Shown here piece by piece: positions 34,103 to 43,179 of a stretch of 64,000 nucleotides of DNA. How positions within the stretch are numbered: position 1 is the first letter of the stretch; the number at the start of each line of letters is the position of its first letter. The DNA is taken from the IMG/VR virus record IMGVR_UViG_3300027746_000697, positions 52,632 to 116,631 of that record; one strand, 5' to 3'. Source of the DNA: a virus. Below the pieces are notes generated by a model. The model was not told the DNA's origin and ran no database searches. It worked only from the letters and a program-made list of their open reading frames with translations. A program made the translations under genes and the position numbers.

Positions 34103-34746
34103 GTAACTTAATTTTATTCACTTCGGGTAGCACTACTGATCCAAAGGAAATATCTCATCCTTGGGAATTTATTAACAGTTGTGCAGAGCAATCAGTAGAC
34201 GAAATTAAACTAACGTCAACTGACATTGTACTAGATGTGTTTCCTGGAAATACAATAGCACATTATACTGTTACAGCATTACCTGCAAGAATAGCAGGAG
34301 CAACTCTAATTTCCGCTAATTTCAATCCTTACTCATATATCGAACTGTTTAACAAATATAGACCTACGTATATTAGTTTAATTCCAAAACACTGGGATTT
34401 ACTTTCTAAAACCAAGGGCTGGGATAATTTTGATATGAACTGTGTTAGATATATGGTAACTGGTAGCGGAACATGTTCACAAACTATGATTGATTCATTC
34501 CTAAGCAGAGGCGTACAGCTAGTTGCCAATTGGTATGGCATGACTGAAATGCCTCCGCCGGTATTCATAGGCTACAACTCCGAAACCTTTGACTTCGATA
34601 CTGCAAAGAATTATAACGTTGAGTTTGATAACGGTGAATGTATTATTAACGGTTGGCGCACAGGCGATATATTTGATGTGAATGAAAAAAAGTTTATATC
34701 ACGAAAAGATACAGCAAATGGAAAAACTTGGAAATCTAACATTTAG
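34099..34746 (+). CDS. Miniature adenylate-forming (ANL superfamily) enzyme
   Basis: 215 residues, less than half the normal 450-600. The protein begins directly at the ATP-binding motif A3 (ILFTSGSTTDPKEISH), then has RYMVTGSGTCSQTM (A4 region), NWYGMTEMPPPVF (A5, Y-G-x-T-E), GWRTGDIFDV (A7, T-G-D) and FISRKDTANGKTWKSN (A8, R-x-x-D and a Lys). All N-terminal substrate-pocket sequence before A3 is missing and the C-terminal lid is cut to a few residues. It might form acyl-adenylates for the following GNAT. The frame is intact, so it is not a random fragment. Confidence 0.82.
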   Translation: MSNLILFTSGSTTDPKEISHPWEFINSCAEQSVDEIKLTSTDIVLDVFPGNTIAHYTVTALPARIAGATLISANFNPYSYIELFNKYRPTYISLIPKHWDLLSKTKGWDNFDMNCVRYMVTGSGTCSQTMIDSFLSRGVQLVANWYGMTEMPPPVFIGYNSETFDFDTAKNYNVEFDNGECIINGWRTGDIFDVNEKKFISRKDTANGKTWKSNI

Positions 34747-35296
34747 ACCTTTAGTTGATTCCGATCGTTTAGCATTGGCAACTTTTTGTGTAGAGTGCGA
34801 AAAACTTGGATACGAAAACAATAAATCGTTTGAGTCAATTAAACTTGATAAAATGAAAATGCCTTACGGACAATTCTTTGTTGGGTTGGATCAAGATAAA
34901 ATTGTTACGTTTGCTGGAGTGCATCATCTGCCAGAGCTAGGTAATAATGCATGGAGATGTTTATTTCGTGGAGCACAACTTCCGGGGTATACTCCAACAT
35001 GGAGTATTAACATTTTTAAAAGTTGGATACATTTATCTCACTTACTGTATTATCAAATTAAGCTAGTTCAACAATTAGATCCAACTGCTGAATTTTACAT
35101 TAGCACAAATGTAGACAACAAAAAAGCGGGAGTAAGTTCCCGCTTGGATAAAACTATAATGCCTAGACTAGTTAAGCAAGGTATGTTTACCTTACATAAC
35201 AAAGACATTATACTATATAATACTCTTCAAAATGTTTGGAAATTAAACACAGAAACGTATCTCAGTGAACGCAATCTTTATATTGAAAATTCATGA
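34718..35296 (+). CDS. GNAT-like acyltransferase
   Basis: 192 residues from ATG 34718 (an ATG at 34682 is possible but overlaps the adenylase by 65 bases). LTFRPLVDSDRLALATFCVE is the usual first strand and helix of a GNAT, FFVGLDQDKIVTFAGVHHLP the second pair of strands, and AEFYISTNVDNKKAGVSSRL follows the central helix. The pyrophosphate loop is weak, so this is a moderate call. Coupled to the mini-adenylase, suggesting acyl transfer to an amine. Ends convergent with the hydroxylase block. Confidence 0.6.
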   Translation: MEKLGNLTFRPLVDSDRLALATFCVECEKLGYENNKSFESIKLDKMKMPYGQFFVGLDQDKIVTFAGVHHLPELGNNAWRCLFRGAQLPGYTPTWSINIFKSWIHLSHLLYYQIKLVQQLDPTAEFYISTNVDNKKAGVSSRLDKTIMPRLVKQGMFTLHNKDIILYNTLQNVWKLNTETYLSERNLYIENS

Positions 35297-35916
35297 GTTT
35301 CTAAATAACTAGTAAATTCTTCAGGAACTCTAAAAATCAAATGAACACGGTCCGTATCGCCACCATTTATTGTTGCATGTGGAATAGATACGTTTGTTAA
35401 GTACGCGAATCCTGGCTCCATCAGGAACTTTTCATCTTCGTACTCAAAGAAACTTTGAGAATTTGACTTAACAGGAAAATGTATTTTTACATAGTCGCCA
35501 GTATCTACATGGAATCCCAATCTTGTCTCTGGAGGATGCACTACCATCAATGCCTGAGTAGCTTGTATATTTGCAAAGTAATCAACAATTTTCTTCCCAA
35601 ACCCAAATAGCAACTCAGTTGGCACATCGTAATTTCCGCTCATCTGCTCACGGGCCATTTCATCCGTCACACCTTCTTTATACGCCGGGCATGGTTTAGT
35701 AGGATCTTTCAAATCGCTTTGTATGGCCCAATTATAAAATCCGTCCACGTGATGAATACTTTTATCAATAGGATTAGTATCTGGCGTATAAACATCGGCA
35801 ACTGCCCACTTCATGTGCTGGTACTTTTCTTCTAAAGTGTTATAATAATCGAGTAGTTCTTGGAAATCAAATTTAAGATTATCCATTCTTTTTATTTTAA
35901 AATCAAATTGATACAT
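35278..35916 (-). CDS. Asp/Asn beta-hydroxylase-like protein
   Basis: 212 residues. MVVHPPETRLGFHVDTGDYV then KIHFPV gives the H-x-D iron ligands and the conserved K/R-I-H strand; PHATINGGDTDRVHLIFRVP supplies distal His and 2OG-binding Arg. First of a run of paralogues (35278, 36342, 36916, 37563) sharing this pattern and an N-terminal Y-W-rich helix; they are only moderately similar, so the duplication is old. The last codons overlap the GNAT gene end on the other strand. Confidence 0.82.
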   Translation of the reverse strand: MYQFDFKIKRMDNLKFDFQELLDYYNTLEEKYQHMKWAVADVYTPDTNPIDKSIHHVDGFYNWAIQSDLKDPTKPCPAYKEGVTDEMAREQMSGNYDVPTELLFGFGKKIVDYFANIQATQALMVVHPPETRLGFHVDTGDYVKIHFPVKSNSQSFFEYEDEKFLMEPGFAYLTNVSIPHATINGGDTDRVHLIFRVPEEFTSYLETHEFSI

Positions 35917-36367
35917 GGGTAGTATTCCTTAATAAATTGTATACGTGTTGGTTATATTTATAATCATGGAATTTGCTATGATTATTAGTGTTCCTGTATT
36001 CTTCTATAAATGCCGCTATAGCCGGCGATCGTGATTGACCTTTTGCACAGTATACGTGAACCGTGCTATTATCTTCTATATTGTCTATAAACGATTTCAT
36101 AGTAGCGGCTTGTTCTTTAGTACAAGCAATAGCATTATAGGGTATAGGAACATATTCGTGTATCCATTTTCTTCTATCTTTTTCAACATCGTCAAACACC
36201 AAATTTAATACATTACCATGTGGCTGTTTAAAATATGGTATAGCATGAATCCAGCCCGTAGCATGAATACAAATAAAATATTCGTTAGGAAACTCATCTA
36301 CATTTTGATCTGTAAATGTAGTAACTTCTTCAAAACCATATCTAGAATAAACTTGAATTGTTAACAA
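35903..36367 (-). CDS. Tyrosine phosphatase-like protein
   Basis: 154 residues. P-loop VHVYCAKGQSRSPAIAAFI near residue 112 gives C-x5-R-S. The N-terminal 100 residues hold the small alpha/beta core. It sits between two hydroxylase-like genes and overlaps both, so it belongs to the same operon. Not close to the phosphatase at 29084. Confidence 0.8.
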   Translation of the reverse strand: MLTIQVYSRYGFEEVTTFTDQNVDEFPNEYFICIHATGWIHAIPYFKQPHGNVLNLVFDDVEKDRRKWIHEYVPIPYNAIACTKEQAATMKSFIDNIEDNSTVHVYCAKGQSRSPAIAAFIEEYRNTNNHSKFHDYKYNQHVYNLLRNTTHVSI

Positions 36368-36959
36368 TTTCTTTCACCTTGTCTATTGGAACTTTGAAGA
36401 ATAAATGTACTCGCGTAGTATTACCTTCGTTACTTGTACTATGAGGGACTGAAGTATTTACAAGATACATTTTTCCTGCTTTCATAGCAAACTTCTCATT
36501 GTTAAAAATAAAATAACTAGAGTCATTAGCAATTAAAGGAATATGTATTTTAAAATAATTATCGCTATCAATGTGTGTTCGGATTTTTGTTCCTGGAGGA
36601 TGCGCCGCAATACTAATTTGTCTAGCGTAAGGAAACACATCAAGTATCCATTCAGCAAATCCAAAAACTAATTGAGTATTACGATAAACTTCGCCGCCTT
36701 GTTTGTGTATATTATAAGGGGGACACGGTATAGATAAATCTTCTAGATTACTTTGTACTCCCCACCCGTATACACCTTTAATATTATCTTGCAAATCAGC
36801 ATCGTTTACACTAGACAAGTTTTCGTCTGCGGTCCATTTCAAGTGCGAGTACTTATACTCTACAGTATCTAAATACTCTAAAGCCCAATCCATATTAACA
36901 GGATTATTAAGTTGTTTAACTAAAAAGTCGTTGTACATCTTCTGTCCATACCTTTCCAT
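36342..36959 (-). CDS. Asp/Asn beta-hydroxylase-like protein
   Basis: 205 residues. ISIAAHPPGTKIRTHIDSDNYF then KIHIPL (H-x-D, K-I-H) and NTSVPHSTSNEGNTTRVHLFFKVP (distal His, R-V-H). Closest in plan to the neighbours at 35278 and 36916. Overlaps the phosphatase gene and the upstream hydroxylase gene, indicating one reverse-strand operon. Confidence 0.82.
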   Translation of the reverse strand: MERYGQKMYNDFLVKQLNNPVNMDWALEYLDTVEYKYSHLKWTADENLSSVNDADLQDNIKGVYGWGVQSNLEDLSIPCPPYNIHKQGGEVYRNTQLVFGFAEWILDVFPYARQISIAAHPPGTKIRTHIDSDNYFKIHIPLIANDSSYFIFNNEKFAMKAGKMYLVNTSVPHSTSNEGNTTRVHLFFKVPIDKVKEIVNNSSLF

Positions 36960-37566
36960 ACAAATGAACTCTATTGCCTGTGCCTTTATTTTCTATGCTA
37001 TGAGGCAACGTTGTATTAACAATATAAACCCAACCCGGCTCCATAAACATCTCTTGTCCGTCAATAATCCAATTACTAGAATTATCAACATATATAGGAA
37101 TATGTATACGTATTTTATCAGGACTATCCTGATGTGTAATTAATTTAGTTCCAGGTGTGTGATCAGTTACTACCCATTTTTTACTGCGCAGTGGTAAGTT
37201 ACTAACAATGTCGTATGCATATCCATTAAAACACTTACGTGGATTAAGCATGTCGTCATCGTTATGATCTCTATATTCAATTTTTGCTTGCCCTTGCTCA
37301 AACGGCAATGGCCCGTCTACATCGCTACCCCAACACAGCGTATAGTATCCAGCATCATCCGGAATAATATGTCCGGTCTCTCCAGTCATATCTACAATAG
37401 GTTCCTGCCATACGTGTTGATGCTCGCCCATTATAAACTTCCAACTGCCGTAATTATTTTCAAGTTCTGTATACCAAGATCTAAGTTTATCAATATCTAT
37501 TTTAAACCAAGGCTTTATTTTGAATCCAAGGTCGACAGATTCATGTTTTTCTATGTAACGTTTCAT
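36916..37566 (-). CDS. Asp/Asn beta-hydroxylase-like protein
   Basis: 216 residues. VTDHTPGTKLITHQDSPDKIRIHIPI (H-x-D, R-I-H) and IVNTTLPHSIENKGTGNRVH with the distal His and R-V-H. Starts MKRYIEKHESVDLGFKIKPW; start overlaps the stop of the upstream hydroxylase gene (37563). The pair of motifs is complete, so activity is likely; substrate unknown. Confidence 0.82.
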   Translation of the reverse strand: MKRYIEKHESVDLGFKIKPWFKIDIDKLRSWYTELENNYGSWKFIMGEHQHVWQEPIVDMTGETGHIIPDDAGYYTLCWGSDVDGPLPFEQGQAKIEYRDHNDDDMLNPRKCFNGYAYDIVSNLPLRSKKWVVTDHTPGTKLITHQDSPDKIRIHIPIYVDNSSNWIIDGQEMFMEPGWVYIVNTTLPHSIENKGTGNRVHLYGKVWTEDVQRLFS

Positions 37567-38288
37567 TCATTAGTCATATTGATTACATCTAAAATATGCC
37601 AATCAGCTATACGTGTAATAATATGGGCTCGCCTAAATTCCGAGTCATTGCTCGTGCCGTGCCAATCACCTGTATTAAGGATATAAATTTTACCTAATTT
37701 AAAATGATATGAAGTAGCAGTCTCTCTATTTTCCCCAAATGTAAAACAAGCATTTTCATTTGTTTCAATTGGTATATGCAATTTTAAAACTTTACTGTCA
37801 ATGTGCTGTTTAATATACATACCAGGATAGTGCAAGGTTATAATCGCCTGACGAAACGCATCTCGGCCAAGTGTTTCAACTATCTCTTTAAAATATCCGT
37901 ATTCGAATTTTTCCATTATTTTAGCATCGTGGAAAAATGTATCTTTATTAACTTCAGGGAACAGCTCTAAATTTGCTTGGGTCGGCGGAGGAAGTGGCTC
38001 ATCTCTATCCACAGGCCATGCTAGTGTTAGTCCTTCAATTGGACCGCAGTAATATCCACAGTAACCTTTCTCTACTAGCTCTTTACTTTTTTCCAAATCC
38101 AGTTTATGAGTGTTATCATTAAACCCAAAAAATAAATGTGGGAATTTAGACTGTACATCAGTCCACCATTCAGTTAACTTAACTGGATCTAAATCATAGT
38201 TGAGTTCTATAAGATCCCAGTCATTTGTATTGTATAGCAAATCAAGTGTTATGTCTTTTGGATCATAATTTTTAATAAATCTTTCCAT
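37563..38288 (-). CDS. Asp/Asn beta-hydroxylase-like protein
   Basis: 241 residues from ATG 38288 (MERFIKNYDPKDITLDLLYN); a longer start at 38327 is rejected because the late motif AATAAATA at 38309-38316 and GGGGATATAAG as ribosome site point to 38288. TLHYPGMYIKQHIDSKVLKLHIPI and ILNTGDWHGTSNDSEFRRAHII carry H-x-D, K-L-H, distal His and Arg. Its N-terminus resembles the protein at 32491. Confidence 0.82.
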   Translation of the reverse strand: MERFIKNYDPKDITLDLLYNTNDWDLIELNYDLDPVKLTEWWTDVQSKFPHLFFGFNDNTHKLDLEKSKELVEKGYCGYYCGPIEGLTLAWPVDRDEPLPPPTQANLELFPEVNKDTFFHDAKIMEKFEYGYFKEIVETLGRDAFRQAIITLHYPGMYIKQHIDSKVLKLHIPIETNENACFTFGENRETATSYHFKLGKIYILNTGDWHGTSNDSEFRRAHIITRIADWHILDVINMTNE

Positions 38289-38289
38289 C

Positions 38290-39786
38290 TTATATCCCCA
38301 TGTTAACATATTTATTGGTACTTGCATACCGGGGATGTGTTAAATTTAGATTGTTTTCAACTCTGTATTTCAAATCTTGTGCAAGATAATCTTGCCCGTA
38401 CAATACAAGATCTTTAGGAATTAATGTTTCAAATTTTAGATATTTCTGTTCAACAATTTCAGGCTCTACATTCCAATGCAACATCATGCTGGCCCATATG
38501 TTAGTAGTCCATAGTACTTTGACTCCGGACTGTTTGTTAATTTCTTCAAATAATTTTTCAGGATCGTTAACAAGATCTATGACAAAGTAATTGTGCTTTA
38601 ATATTCGATACCTATCCCATAGTTCTTTAAACTCTTCTGCACTGCCAAATTCTTTTTTGATTTCACTAAGCCAAAAATCTTTGTAGTTGCCCCGATACGT
38701 ACTTGAGAAATTATATTCTAAATCATGTTCTAACAACCACTCGTCAAAGTTTAATCCATCCCAAGTTTCTAATAAATGTTTTTTAAAATTTAAACTAGAT
38801 TCGCACCAATCATAATAATTTACAATAGTATTTTCGTGGAATTTATTATTGCGTAGTAATGCAATAGTTTTAAACCCTGCTGCCGCTGAGAAAATACTAT
38901 CGACAGCCGCCGGTGCCCTTACTCCTTCACCACTAAGACGTTCTGTGTTATATGCGTATACGCGATTCTTTTCAATAAATTCCTGATAGGCTAGTTTACG
39001 TATCCATGCTCTCTGAGTATAATTTTCTATTTTGTCTACAGACTCTTCGTCTTGTAGATTTTTCCATACAGTTTCTAATAAGTCTGGGTTATCGTAAGGA
39101 TACAAGAATGCCTTACACTCACGCATTTCAAAATCAAAATTATCAATTTGTATGTTATTTGTCAATGCTAATGCAATCCAATTAGCACCTTCCTCAACTA
39201 CTGTTGGCCTTACAGTTCCTTCGGAAGATTTAATCCACGCTGGCGTATAGTCAGAACTCATAGTTTGCTCGCTAAGACTATACTGAGGGTACTCGGGTTT
39301 TCTATCCCAAAAGTAACCTTGTTCCAGATATTCAGGACTGCCCAGGCGTTTCCAAGTTTTGATGTTAACCACTAACAACTGGCGATGCAATCCTGGATAC
39401 CTATCTTCTCTGGCCATAATATGACCCATGACAAAAAATTCAGGATTGTTTTTAAAATAATCTACAGCTTTAGTAATAAACTTATACAGTTTTGGAAACA
39501 TCATGCCTTGTGCGACAATGATACAAATGTCATCACCTGCTGTGTCGCTGTCGTCTAATATTTTTTTAACACTATCATTAAAACCTCTGTACTTGCACAA
39601 ATTAATTTGTAGGCTCTGATTAAGCATCCAATAAGTCATATCGAATGTTCTTTTGCGTACAAACTCATTGGGGATATCTCGGCTGAGATCTAACATGCCT
39701 ATTCCAACTTTGGGGATACTACCTGGAGAAACCGCAAAGTATCGTTCTCCAGTAGAAACAGAATTCCAATCTCGTATTTGTGTCAT
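38290..39786 (-). CDS. Unknown 498-residue protein of the hydroxylase operon
   Basis: No family recognised with confidence. Residues 1-230 show an alternating alpha/beta pattern (DDICIIVAQGMMFPKLYKFI; FFVMGHIMAREDRYPGLHRQ) that resembles a glycosyltransferase-like fold. Residues 250-498 contain acidic helices, AAAGFKTIALLRNNKFHENT and many Trp/Tyr residues. It overlaps the upstream hydroxylase gene by ATGA. A large partner protein in each of several phage hydroxylase loci may bind the substrate; this is a guess. Confidence 0.65.
   Translation of the reverse strand: MTQIRDWNSVSTGERYFAVSPGSIPKVGIGMLDLSRDIPNEFVRKRTFDMTYWMLNQSLQINLCKYRGFNDSVKKILDDSDTAGDDICIIVAQGMMFPKLYKFITKAVDYFKNNPEFFVMGHIMAREDRYPGLHRQLLVVNIKTWKRLGSPEYLEQGYFWDRKPEYPQYSLSEQTMSSDYTPAWIKSSEGTVRPTVVEEGANWIALALTNNIQIDNFDFEMRECKAFLYPYDNPDLLETVWKNLQDEESVDKIENYTQRAWIRKLAYQEFIEKNRVYAYNTERLSGEGVRAPAAVDSIFSAAAGFKTIALLRNNKFHENTIVNYYDWCESSLNFKKHLLETWDGLNFDEWLLEHDLEYNFSSTYRGNYKDFWLSEIKKEFGSAEEFKELWDRYRILKHNYFVIDLVNDPEKLFEEINKQSGVKVLWTTNIWASMMLHWNVEPEIVEQKYLKFETLIPKDLVLYGQDYLAQDLKYRVENNLNLTHPRYASTNKYVNMGI
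38309..38316 (-). promoter_or_regulatory. T4-type late promoter motif (AATAAATA) inside the 498-residue gene
   Basis: On the minus strand AATAAATA, 20 bases before ATG 38288 with a GGGGATA ribosome site. It would give separate late expression of the four downstream genes. Confidence 0.5.
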
Positions 39787-40499
39787 TGTCTATTAGTATA
39801 ATAACTACTTCTTAATACGTAAAAGAAATCTCTTATACGTCTACCTAATTCATAATGAATAATCATATGTATTCGTGGCTTATCGCTGTTGTTGACTACT
39901 GCATGAACATTACTAATATCCATTAGGAATGCACTACCGTTATCATCAAACGGTACACGACCAAAATCTTTCATAACCATTTCACATCCGTCTGGCATGT
40001 TAAGACTAATGTTACATACGCTTAGTCTTTTTTGATCATTGGGTCTATCTTGATGCGGCAATATATATCCGCCAGGCTCTAATAACATGAATCTCACACG
40101 ATTTAAATATTCAGCCGGCCAAACATCTGTCAAGAATTTTTTAGTTACAGGACATTGATCTGCCACCCAAGTCCATTCTAGTTGTTTTAGCGTGTCTTCT
40201 CTACGATCTCCGTATTGCCCTAAACTTTGTGTATCTTCATTAAGTCCGTGCAATGTAAGGCTTCCCCAACCATTGCCATAGTCTTCTCTATGTGGGTGAA
40301 ACTTATCTAGCAAGGCTTCTGCTTCGGCATGCATTTCTTTCCATGGCTGGTTATCTAATGCACTGAGTCTAAACCAAGGCCACCCAGATTCCATTATGAT
40401 CCATTTTGGATCAAACATATCATGGTATTGTATGTTGTAATTGCCAGAATTTTCTTGCCAAAATTCTTCTAGTTGTTTAGTATGTGGTTTCATGATCAT
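39783..40499 (-). CDS. Aspartyl/asparaginyl beta-hydroxylase (PF05118-like)
   Basis: 238 residues. LLEPGGYILPHQDRPNDQKRLSVCNISL and DISNVHAVVNNSDKPRIHMIIHYE are the standard PF05118 signature: H-x-D, R, distal His, R-I-H-M. GWGSLTLHGL in the middle is also typical. It is closer to the canonical family than the neighbours and resembles the protein at 45826. Start 40499 or 40493; it lies divergently from the radical SAM gene at 40532. Confidence 0.87.
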   Translation of the reverse strand: MIMKPHTKQLEEFWQENSGNYNIQYHDMFDPKWIIMESGWPWFRLSALDNQPWKEMHAEAEALLDKFHPHREDYGNGWGSLTLHGLNEDTQSLGQYGDRREDTLKQLEWTWVADQCPVTKKFLTDVWPAEYLNRVRFMLLEPGGYILPHQDRPNDQKRLSVCNISLNMPDGCEMVMKDFGRVPFDDNGSAFLMDISNVHAVVNNSDKPRIHMIIHYELGRRIRDFFYVLRSSYYTNRQ

Positions 40500-40519
40500 A
40501 TAGTTTGCTACACTACTTA

Positions 40520-40527
40520 TGTAAATA
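40520..40527 (+). promoter_or_regulatory. T4-type late promoter (TGTAAATA) four bases before an ATG
   Basis: TGTAAATA-TCTC-ATG. One base departs from the TATAAATA consensus; no ribosome site in between. Confidence 0.5.
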
Positions 40528-40531
40528 TCTC

Positions 40532-41530
40532 ATGCTCTGTAAATTATTAGAAAATCAAATATGTATAAGATCCGACGGCCAGTTCAGACTTTGCTGTATT
40601 AGTACAGAAGAGTCAAATGTTGAATCAATTACTACACATACCATTGAAGATTGGGTTTCTAGTAAAACTGTTACAAATGCTCGCAACCAGTTTGCAAATA
40701 ATGAATGGCCTGATGCTTGTGTTAAATGTCGATTGCAAGAAGCGTCTGGGCAATACAGCAAACGATTAACAGCAATGGAGTATGGTCCAGGAATAACGCA
40801 TTTGGATATTCGTTTTGGCAATAGTTGTAATTTAAGTTGCAGTATGTGCTGGCCAGCTTCTTCTTCGTCATTGGTATACGAGCATCAAAAGTTGTTAGAT
40901 AACAATATTGAATCGCCGTGGGGTACTGGTCAGTTTACCGTTTTGAATTGGTATGAAGACAAGTATGCAGAATTATTTGCAAACATACCTACATTAAAAG
41001 AAGTATACTTAACAGGTGGCGAACCTATGATGGTAAAAGGACTAATACATTTTATTCGACTACTTAATAGTGATGTCATTTTACGATTCAATACTAATGG
41101 AACTATATTAAATCCAGAATTACTTAATGAGATAAAACGATTTAAAGAAGTTAACATGAGTTTTTCTGTTGACGGAGTTGGAGTTGTAAACAATTATATT
41201 CGTTGGGGCAGTGATTGGAATACTATCTGCAACAATATAAAAACATGCCAGGATGCAGGGTTTGATGTGAGCATATCTCCAACTGTACAGATTCTGAATG
41301 AAATATATATGGTTCAATTACACAATTGGGCTATGCATCAAAGTATTCCAGTTTTTAAAAATAAACTGATAAACCCTGCGCATTTTAATACCGACAATGC
41401 AATATGGCATGGCGGCAGTCAAGAGATGCAAGAAACATTTAAAAAATATATAAGAATTTTAGACTCTTCACGTGGGTGTAATATAAAAGATTACTTACCG
41501 GAGATTGCACAATCATATGGAATTAATTAA
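40532..41530 (+). CDS. Radical SAM protein (SPASM/Twitch type)
   Basis: 332 residues from ATG 40532. N-terminal CIRSDGQFRLCC is a cysteine pair like an auxiliary cluster region. The radical SAM core begins HLDIRFGNSCNLSCSMCWPA near residue 93 (C-x3-C-x2-C), followed by EVYLTGGEPMMVKGL (G-G-E motif for SAM) and MSFSVDGVGVVNNYIRWG. Same architecture as the proteins at 47923, 52704 (aux Cys first, then core). Such enzymes often modify peptides. Followed by an overlapping kinase-like gene. Confidence 0.9.
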   Translation: MLCKLLENQICIRSDGQFRLCCISTEESNVESITTHTIEDWVSSKTVTNARNQFANNEWPDACVKCRLQEASGQYSKRLTAMEYGPGITHLDIRFGNSCNLSCSMCWPASSSSLVYEHQKLLDNNIESPWGTGQFTVLNWYEDKYAELFANIPTLKEVYLTGGEPMMVKGLIHFIRLLNSDVILRFNTNGTILNPELLNEIKRFKEVNMSFSVDGVGVVNNYIRWGSDWNTICNNIKTCQDAGFDVSISPTVQILNEIYMVQLHNWAMHQSIPVFKNKLINPAHFNTDNAIWHGGSQEMQETFKKYIRILDSSRGCNIKDYLPEIAQSYGIN

Positions 41531-41975
41531 AGAAAATAAAGAAAAACATCGATCTACTTATTTTTGTGGAGACCGTTATCGTAAAGTATGGACCAATACT
41601 ACCTCTAAGTGGATTAGAGATCATGTGCAATTGCTCAAAGAACATATACCCGGTTATGTGTTAGATTTTGGAGAGAATTGGATTGAATATAGTGTTATCC
41701 CAGGAACCCCTGTAAATACTATTCCACATACAGATGATTTCATATTACGAATACATGAATTTTGTTTAGAAAACATCCAACAAACAAAACCATATGTTCA
41801 TGGCGATTGGGTACTAAGTAATATGCTAATACACGACAATGTTATTCGATTATGCGACTGGGATAATTTTGGCATATACTCCGAAGAAGAGATAACGCAA
41901 AAATTATACTCAGACTTGTTATCAGCATTTGGTGAAAGATATTTAAAGGTTATACATGACTCCGCAAGCGTTTAG
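41517..41975 (+). CDS. Truncated aminoglycoside/choline kinase-like protein
   Basis: 152 residues. YVHGDWVLSNMLIHDNVIRL then CDWDNFG is the catalytic loop H-G-D-x4-N with the metal-binding D-W-D, typical of the APH/choline kinase fold. The N-lobe is cut down to about 85 residues (normal enzymes are over 250), with a DFGENWIEYSVIPGTP strand pair. It lies within the radical SAM locus and overlaps both neighbours. Activity not assured. Confidence 0.72.
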   Translation: MELIKENKEKHRSTYFCGDRYRKVWTNTTSKWIRDHVQLLKEHIPGYVLDFGENWIEYSVIPGTPVNTIPHTDDFILRIHEFCLENIQQTKPYVHGDWVLSNMLIHDNVIRLCDWDNFGIYSEEEITQKLYSDLLSAFGERYLKVIHDSASV

Positions 41976-43179
41976 TTATCCAACTATTGGTCCTAACAAC
42001 ATGATATACGTGCCTCCTTATGGGCTTACAGAAAGCATTGATTACATGTTAAAGATAAATCCAATTACGTTTGAAGTCACAAAAATACCATTGCAAGTTA
42101 ATGATAGTACAGAAAAATGGCAGTATGGGGTTGTTGTTGGGGACAAAATTATATTTCTTCCATACAACGAACAAAACATTCTAATTGTTAACTGTGTTGA
42201 CGATTCGATAGAGTATGTTAATTTTTCATTAGAAGGTCGTGGAAAATATATCAAGGCACATGTACACAACAATAAAGTAATTGCACTTCCTTACGGAGAA
42301 TATGAACCATTCAATTATATTTGTTCTTTTGATGTTGATACAAAATCGTTACTGTTGAAGAACATAGTATGTGACGTTGATGACGAAAAGAAATGGCACA
42401 CTAGTCAATATTTAAATGGCAAGATATATGCTGTGCCAAGGGGTGAAAGATGGCTGGGCAATTATTTTCCTTATATGATAGAACTAGACTGTGATACATT
42501 AAGATATAAATTAACCAACTTATCTAGCCTATGGGAAGATTATGACCAAGAAGAGTACACAAATAAAAAATATACAACACTTGCTAAAGTAGGTGATAAA
42601 TTGTATGCTCCACCGTACAGTGAAAATCCTAATTTTGATATCATGTTAAAATTTGATAAACAATGGACTCATGAGCGTACCGGGTTAAAAGGAACTTCTC
42701 GAAAGTACTATACCCATAGTGTAACTAGTAATGGTAAAATTTATTGCCCGCCTGCCGGGCATGAAGAAGACTGGAGTGATATGCTAGTTATTGATGCAAC
42801 TACTGATACCTGGAAAACTATCCCGCTTAACGTAGGCAAAGAAAGTAAAAAATACTTTACAGGTTGGGAAAACAGTAAAGGCAAACTATACTATATCCCA
42901 CGTGGCGGCTGCGTGTGTATGCCAACTGAATCGTGGAAAGAGCTTGGCGACTTGGCCGAGGTATTAGTTGTTGATTCCAAAGACGATTCATTTTATACTG
43001 TAGACATTAGTGAATATTTTAAAGACAACACAACTATTGAAAAGTTCAACTCATCTGTTATAGTCGATGATAAAATATTTGCATTTCCTTACGGACAAAG
43101 CGAAACTTTTCATACGGTGTTAGTCTTCGATACAATTAGCGAAACTGTAATTAAAGAGATTAACTTAAATGAAGTATAA
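41956..43179 (+). CDS. Beta-propeller protein with PYG/PRG repeats
   Basis: 407 residues made of about eight repeats. Each contains a strand of the type K-I-Y-A-P-P-Y-G: MIYVPPYG, KIIFLPYN, KVIALPYG, KIYAVPRG, KLYAPPYS, KIYCPPAG, KLYYIPRG, KIFAFPYG. The spacing of 45-60 residues fits blades of a kelch-like propeller. It would be a binding scaffold rather than an enzyme. The next gene is a paralogue, overlapping by eleven bases. Confidence 0.75.
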   Translation: MTPQAFSYPTIGPNNMIYVPPYGLTESIDYMLKINPITFEVTKIPLQVNDSTEKWQYGVVVGDKIIFLPYNEQNILIVNCVDDSIEYVNFSLEGRGKYIKAHVHNNKVIALPYGEYEPFNYICSFDVDTKSLLLKNIVCDVDDEKKWHTSQYLNGKIYAVPRGERWLGNYFPYMIELDCDTLRYKLTNLSSLWEDYDQEEYTNKKYTTLAKVGDKLYAPPYSENPNFDIMLKFDKQWTHERTGLKGTSRKYYTHSVTSNGKIYCPPAGHEEDWSDMLVIDATTDTWKTIPLNVGKESKKYFTGWENSKGKLYYIPRGGCVCMPTESWKELGDLAEVLVVDSKDDSFYTVDISEYFKDNTTIEKFNSSVIVDDKIFAFPYGQSETFHTVLVFDTISETVIKEINLNEV

